Positions 5,921 through 7,636 of a stretch of DNA of 7,636 bases are shown here, piece by piece. The translations under genes and the position numbers were made by a program. The DNA lies in contig DSEZ01000016.1 in NCBI GenBank assembly GCA_011055275.1, positions 1 to 7,636 of the forward strand, read 5' to 3'. Numbering within the stretch: the stretch's first letter is position 1; each line of letters opens with the position of its first letter. The DNA is from Thermoprotei archaeon. GTDB taxonomy: Archaea > Thermoproteota > Thermoprotei_A > Marsarchaeales > UBA168. The notes under the pieces were generated by a model, which was not told the DNA's origin, ran no database searches, and was given only the letters and a program-made list of their open reading frames with translations.

Positions 5921-7372
5921 TCAGAATTTGGGCACCAAGGAAAGCCTAACTGGTCCCTCCGCCTGCCGCTTGGGAAAGCCCCGGCTCTCTTCTTCCAGCG
6001 CGCTTATGAGGTCTTCCAGCTTCATGGTCTTGACGAAGGCACGTTCAAGCGATGACAGCGACCTTATCGTAACGCTGAGCACGTTCTGCTCTTGTTCTTT
6101 TTTACCTATTACGATCGTGTAAGGGGTCCAGTGAGTGGCAGCTTCTCTTATCTTCTTGTTGAACGAGGATTCAGAGTCATCCACGTATGCCCTAAAACCC
6201 TTCTCGCGGAGCTTTACCGCCACTTCAGTTGCCCTGTCGTAGTTCTCCTGTGATACGGGGATTACCCTAACCTGTATCGGGCTAAGCCAAAGAGGTAACA
6301 TCGGCAGCTTATTGGACTTAAAGGCCTGCTCTATCATCGACGAGAATAGCCTCTCTATGGCGCCTAGGCTTGAGTGTACTATGACGTAATTACCTCTGGT
6401 TCCATCCCTCTTGGCGTATGTGAGTCCGTACCTTTCGCTGTTCTTTACGTCAAGCTGAACCGTTGACAGTTGAAGGTTATTACCCGTCGAGTCTATGAAC
6501 TGAAACTCGTCCTTTATTTCCCAGTAGTACTTCATGGCTGGTATTACCTCAGCTATGACGGGTCTCTTTAGCTCAGAAGCTATCGATGACATGAACTCTA
6601 TACCCTCCTTTTCGAAGGGCTTTGTGACCCTTGCTACGAGAGCGTAGGGCAAGCCAAGGTTACTTAAAAGCTCGTGATATTTCTTGGTAAGGTACCTGAA
6701 CTCCTCTTTTCCCTGCTCATGGTCTTTGCAGAATGAGTGAACGTCCGGCATGGTAAAGCTCCTTAACCTTCTCATACCAACGCACTCGCTTCTGCGCTCC
6801 AGCCTGAAGCTATTTGATATCTCATACATCCTTACGGGCAGGGCGTCTTCCCTAATGGAGGCATCTTTCATCATTCTGAACAGGCCGAAGTCGCTGGCAA
6901 ACCTAAGCAAGAAAGTCCTGTTGCCAACCCTGAGGTGATAGTCCTTTTGCCTAAACTCCTTTGCCTGCTCGTGTATGTCGGGAAGCGAATAGTCGTAAAG
7001 TATTGGCGTGACTATTTCATACGCGCCAAACTCCCTTAGCACGACGTCTCTTATGTAGTCCTCTAGAAGGCCCTTTATCATAGCGCCAAAGGGATAGTAC
7101 CTGTAGTTGCCAACATCACTTGCTGGCTCGAGGCTTGCCAGCTGGAGTTTTGTGAGAGCACTTATGTGAGGAGGAGTTTGATGTGCTGCGTTCTTCATTT
7201 CCTCACTTACGAAGTATTTGTAGTAGTCTGGCCTATCCTTAAATCCCTCTATCACATCCGTGTCCTCAAGGCCAAATGCCTTGGCGTTTCCTGCCTCGTC
7301 TATAAAGTAGTAAGCCTTGTTCAAGGGGCTCACACCTTCTGGGAGTAGTGAGTTATAAGATTTCTTTATCAA
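5921..7372 (-). CDS. thrS: Threonyl-tRNA synthetase, archaeal-type catalytic core without editing domain
   Basis: This class II synthetase of about 483 residues (numbered from the TTG at 7372) charges tRNA-Thr. It has a short linker-like N-terminus (about 1-65), a class II core (about 70-350) and a C-terminal anticodon-binding domain from about residue 362 (LWLSPIQVRVIP). Motif 2 is FRLE at 189-192 followed by RRLRSFTMPDVHSF, and motif 3 is LGAIERL with Arg341. Of the zinc ligands, His212 and His333 are present, but the expected Cys is Asp161 (in LRFASDFGLF), at the same 51-residue spacing from the first His as in E. coli. The D-aminoacyl-tRNA deacylase-like editing domain of about 145 residues, usual in full-length archaeal enzymes, is absent. 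The start is TTG at 7372: it lies just downstream of a TATA-like element, while longer frames run back over the divergent gene. A GTG at 7333 is an alternative. Confidence 0.93.
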   Translation of the reverse strand: MIKKSYNSLLPEGVSPLNKAYYFIDEAGNAKAFGLEDTDVIEGFKDRPDYYKYFVSEEMKNAAHQTPPHISALTKLQLASLEPASDVGNYRYYPFGAMIKGLLEDYIRDVVLREFGAYEIVTPILYDYSLPDIHEQAKEFRQKDYHLRVGNRTFLLRFASDFGLFRMMKDASIREDALPVRMYEISNSFRLERRSECVGMRRLRSFTMPDVHSFCKDHEQGKEEFRYLTKKYHELLSNLGLPYALVARVTKPFEKEGIEFMSSIASELKRPVIAEVIPAMKYYWEIKDEFQFIDSTGNNLQLSTVQLDVKNSERYGLTYAKRDGTRGNYVIVHSSLGAIERLFSSMIEQAFKSNKLPMLPLWLSPIQVRVIPVSQENYDRATEVAVKLREKGFRAYVDDSESSFNKKIREAATHWTPYTIVIGKKEQEQNVLSVTIRSLSSLERAFVKTMKLEDLISALEEESRGFPKRQAEGPVRLSLVPKF

Positions 7373-7398
7373 CTGAGTTGTTTGTCTCGACGGTAAAG

Positions 7399-7407
7399 CT
7401 AAATATT
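7399..7407. promoter_or_regulatory. TATA-like element shared by divergent thrS and the DUF62-family gene
   Basis: The near-palindromic TAAATATT reads as a plausible TATA box on both strands. On the + strand it is centred about 24 nt before the ATG at 7427. On the minus strand it is about 30 nt before the TTG at 7372, placing transcription start within a few bases of that codon. No other AT-rich box is visible in the 54-nt gap. Confidence 0.5.
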
Positions 7408-7426
7408 GTGAACTGAGGTTAACTTC

Positions 7427-7636
7427 ATGGCTCAGCTGATAGCACTTCTCACGGATTTCGGTTATAGGGATTACTACGTCGGCGCCCTTAAGGGAGTTAT
7501 AAAACAAGAGGCGCCTGAAGCAGAGATCGTTGATATAACTCATGGCATTACGCCTTTCTCTATATGGGAGGGAGCGTTTTCGCTTTACTTTGCCTTCAAT
7601 TATTTCCCGCCCGGAACGGTTTTTCTGGGCGTGGTC
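7427..7636 (+). CDS. SAM hydroxide adenosyltransferase (DUF62 family), N-terminal part
   Basis: The first 70 codons of this gene are in the window and it continues past the right edge. The family (DUF62, related to fluorinase and chlorinase) hydrolyses S-adenosylmethionine to adenosine and methionine in archaea and some bacteria. The visible part carries the characteristic N-terminal signature: a hydrophobic strand then LLTDFGYRDYYVGALKGVI (residues 7-25) with the conserved Asp10, then VDITHGITPF (36-45), and a helix leading to FPPGTVFLGVV (60-70). ATG at 7427 is the natural start because the family begins a few residues before the TDFG motif; a TATA-like box lies about 24 nt upstream and there is no Shine-Dalgarno. 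It is divergent from thrS. The family call is firm; the halogenase relatives are rare and cannot be excluded from this fragment alone. Confidence 0.92.
   Translation, partial: MAQLIALLTDFGYRDYYVGALKGVIKQEAPEAEIVDITHGITPFSIWEGAFSLYFAFNYFPPGTVFLGVV

Noticed and set aside
7373..7543. A 57-residue upstream extension of the thrS frame to an ATG-like start at 7543.
   Set aside because: It would overlap the well-supported SAM hydroxide adenosyltransferase gene on the other strand by more than 100 nt, cross the shared promoter, and does not resemble the archaeal editing domain.

Overview
The window looks archaeal, and most plausibly comes from a TACK-type or related lineage; the exact group cannot be read from the sequence. 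The evidence is an archaeal-type threonyl-tRNA synthetase core without an attached editing domain, a RadB-like recombinase, the UbiD/aconitase-X pair of the archaeal modified mevalonate pathway, several TTG starts, and AT-rich TATA-like boxes about 22-28 nt upstream of start codons that lack Shine-Dalgarno sequences, which suggests leaderless mRNAs.

Layout: (1) 1-133 holds the C-terminal tail of an unidentified + strand gene. (2) 134-344 is a convergent intergenic stretch with GC-rich inverted repeats, possibly a structured RNA. (3) 345-950 (-) encodes a RadB-like RecA-fold ATPase. (4) 951-1074 is a divergent promoter region. (5) 1075-3908 (+) is a tightly coupled two-gene operon: a UbiD-family decarboxylase, then a single-chain aconitase X whose C-terminal part is the swivelling small-subunit domain (the two overlap by 4 nt). 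Together they match phosphomevalonate dehydratase and anhydromevalonate phosphate decarboxylase, which convert mevalonate 5-phosphate to isopentenyl phosphate. (6) 3896-7372 (-) is a co-directional cluster, in transcription order threonyl-tRNA synthetase, ribose-5-phosphate isomerase A and a SAMHD1-like HD phosphohydrolase. Its last gene overlaps the aconitase-X gene tail to tail by 13 nt. (7) From 7427 (+) a SAM hydroxide adenosyltransferase (DUF62 family) starts divergently from the synthetase and runs off the window.

How the genes work together: the UbiD/aconitase-X pair forms one metabolic unit feeding isoprenoid (archaeal lipid) synthesis. The minus-strand cluster mixes translation, pentose-phosphate and nucleotide functions, a common kind of housekeeping grouping without an obvious single pathway. 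The least usual points are the fusion of the two aconitase-X subunits, the shortened N-terminus of that protein, and a threonyl-tRNA synthetase that lacks an editing domain and carries Asp where the zinc-binding Cys is expected. I see no mobile element, CRISPR array or defence system.
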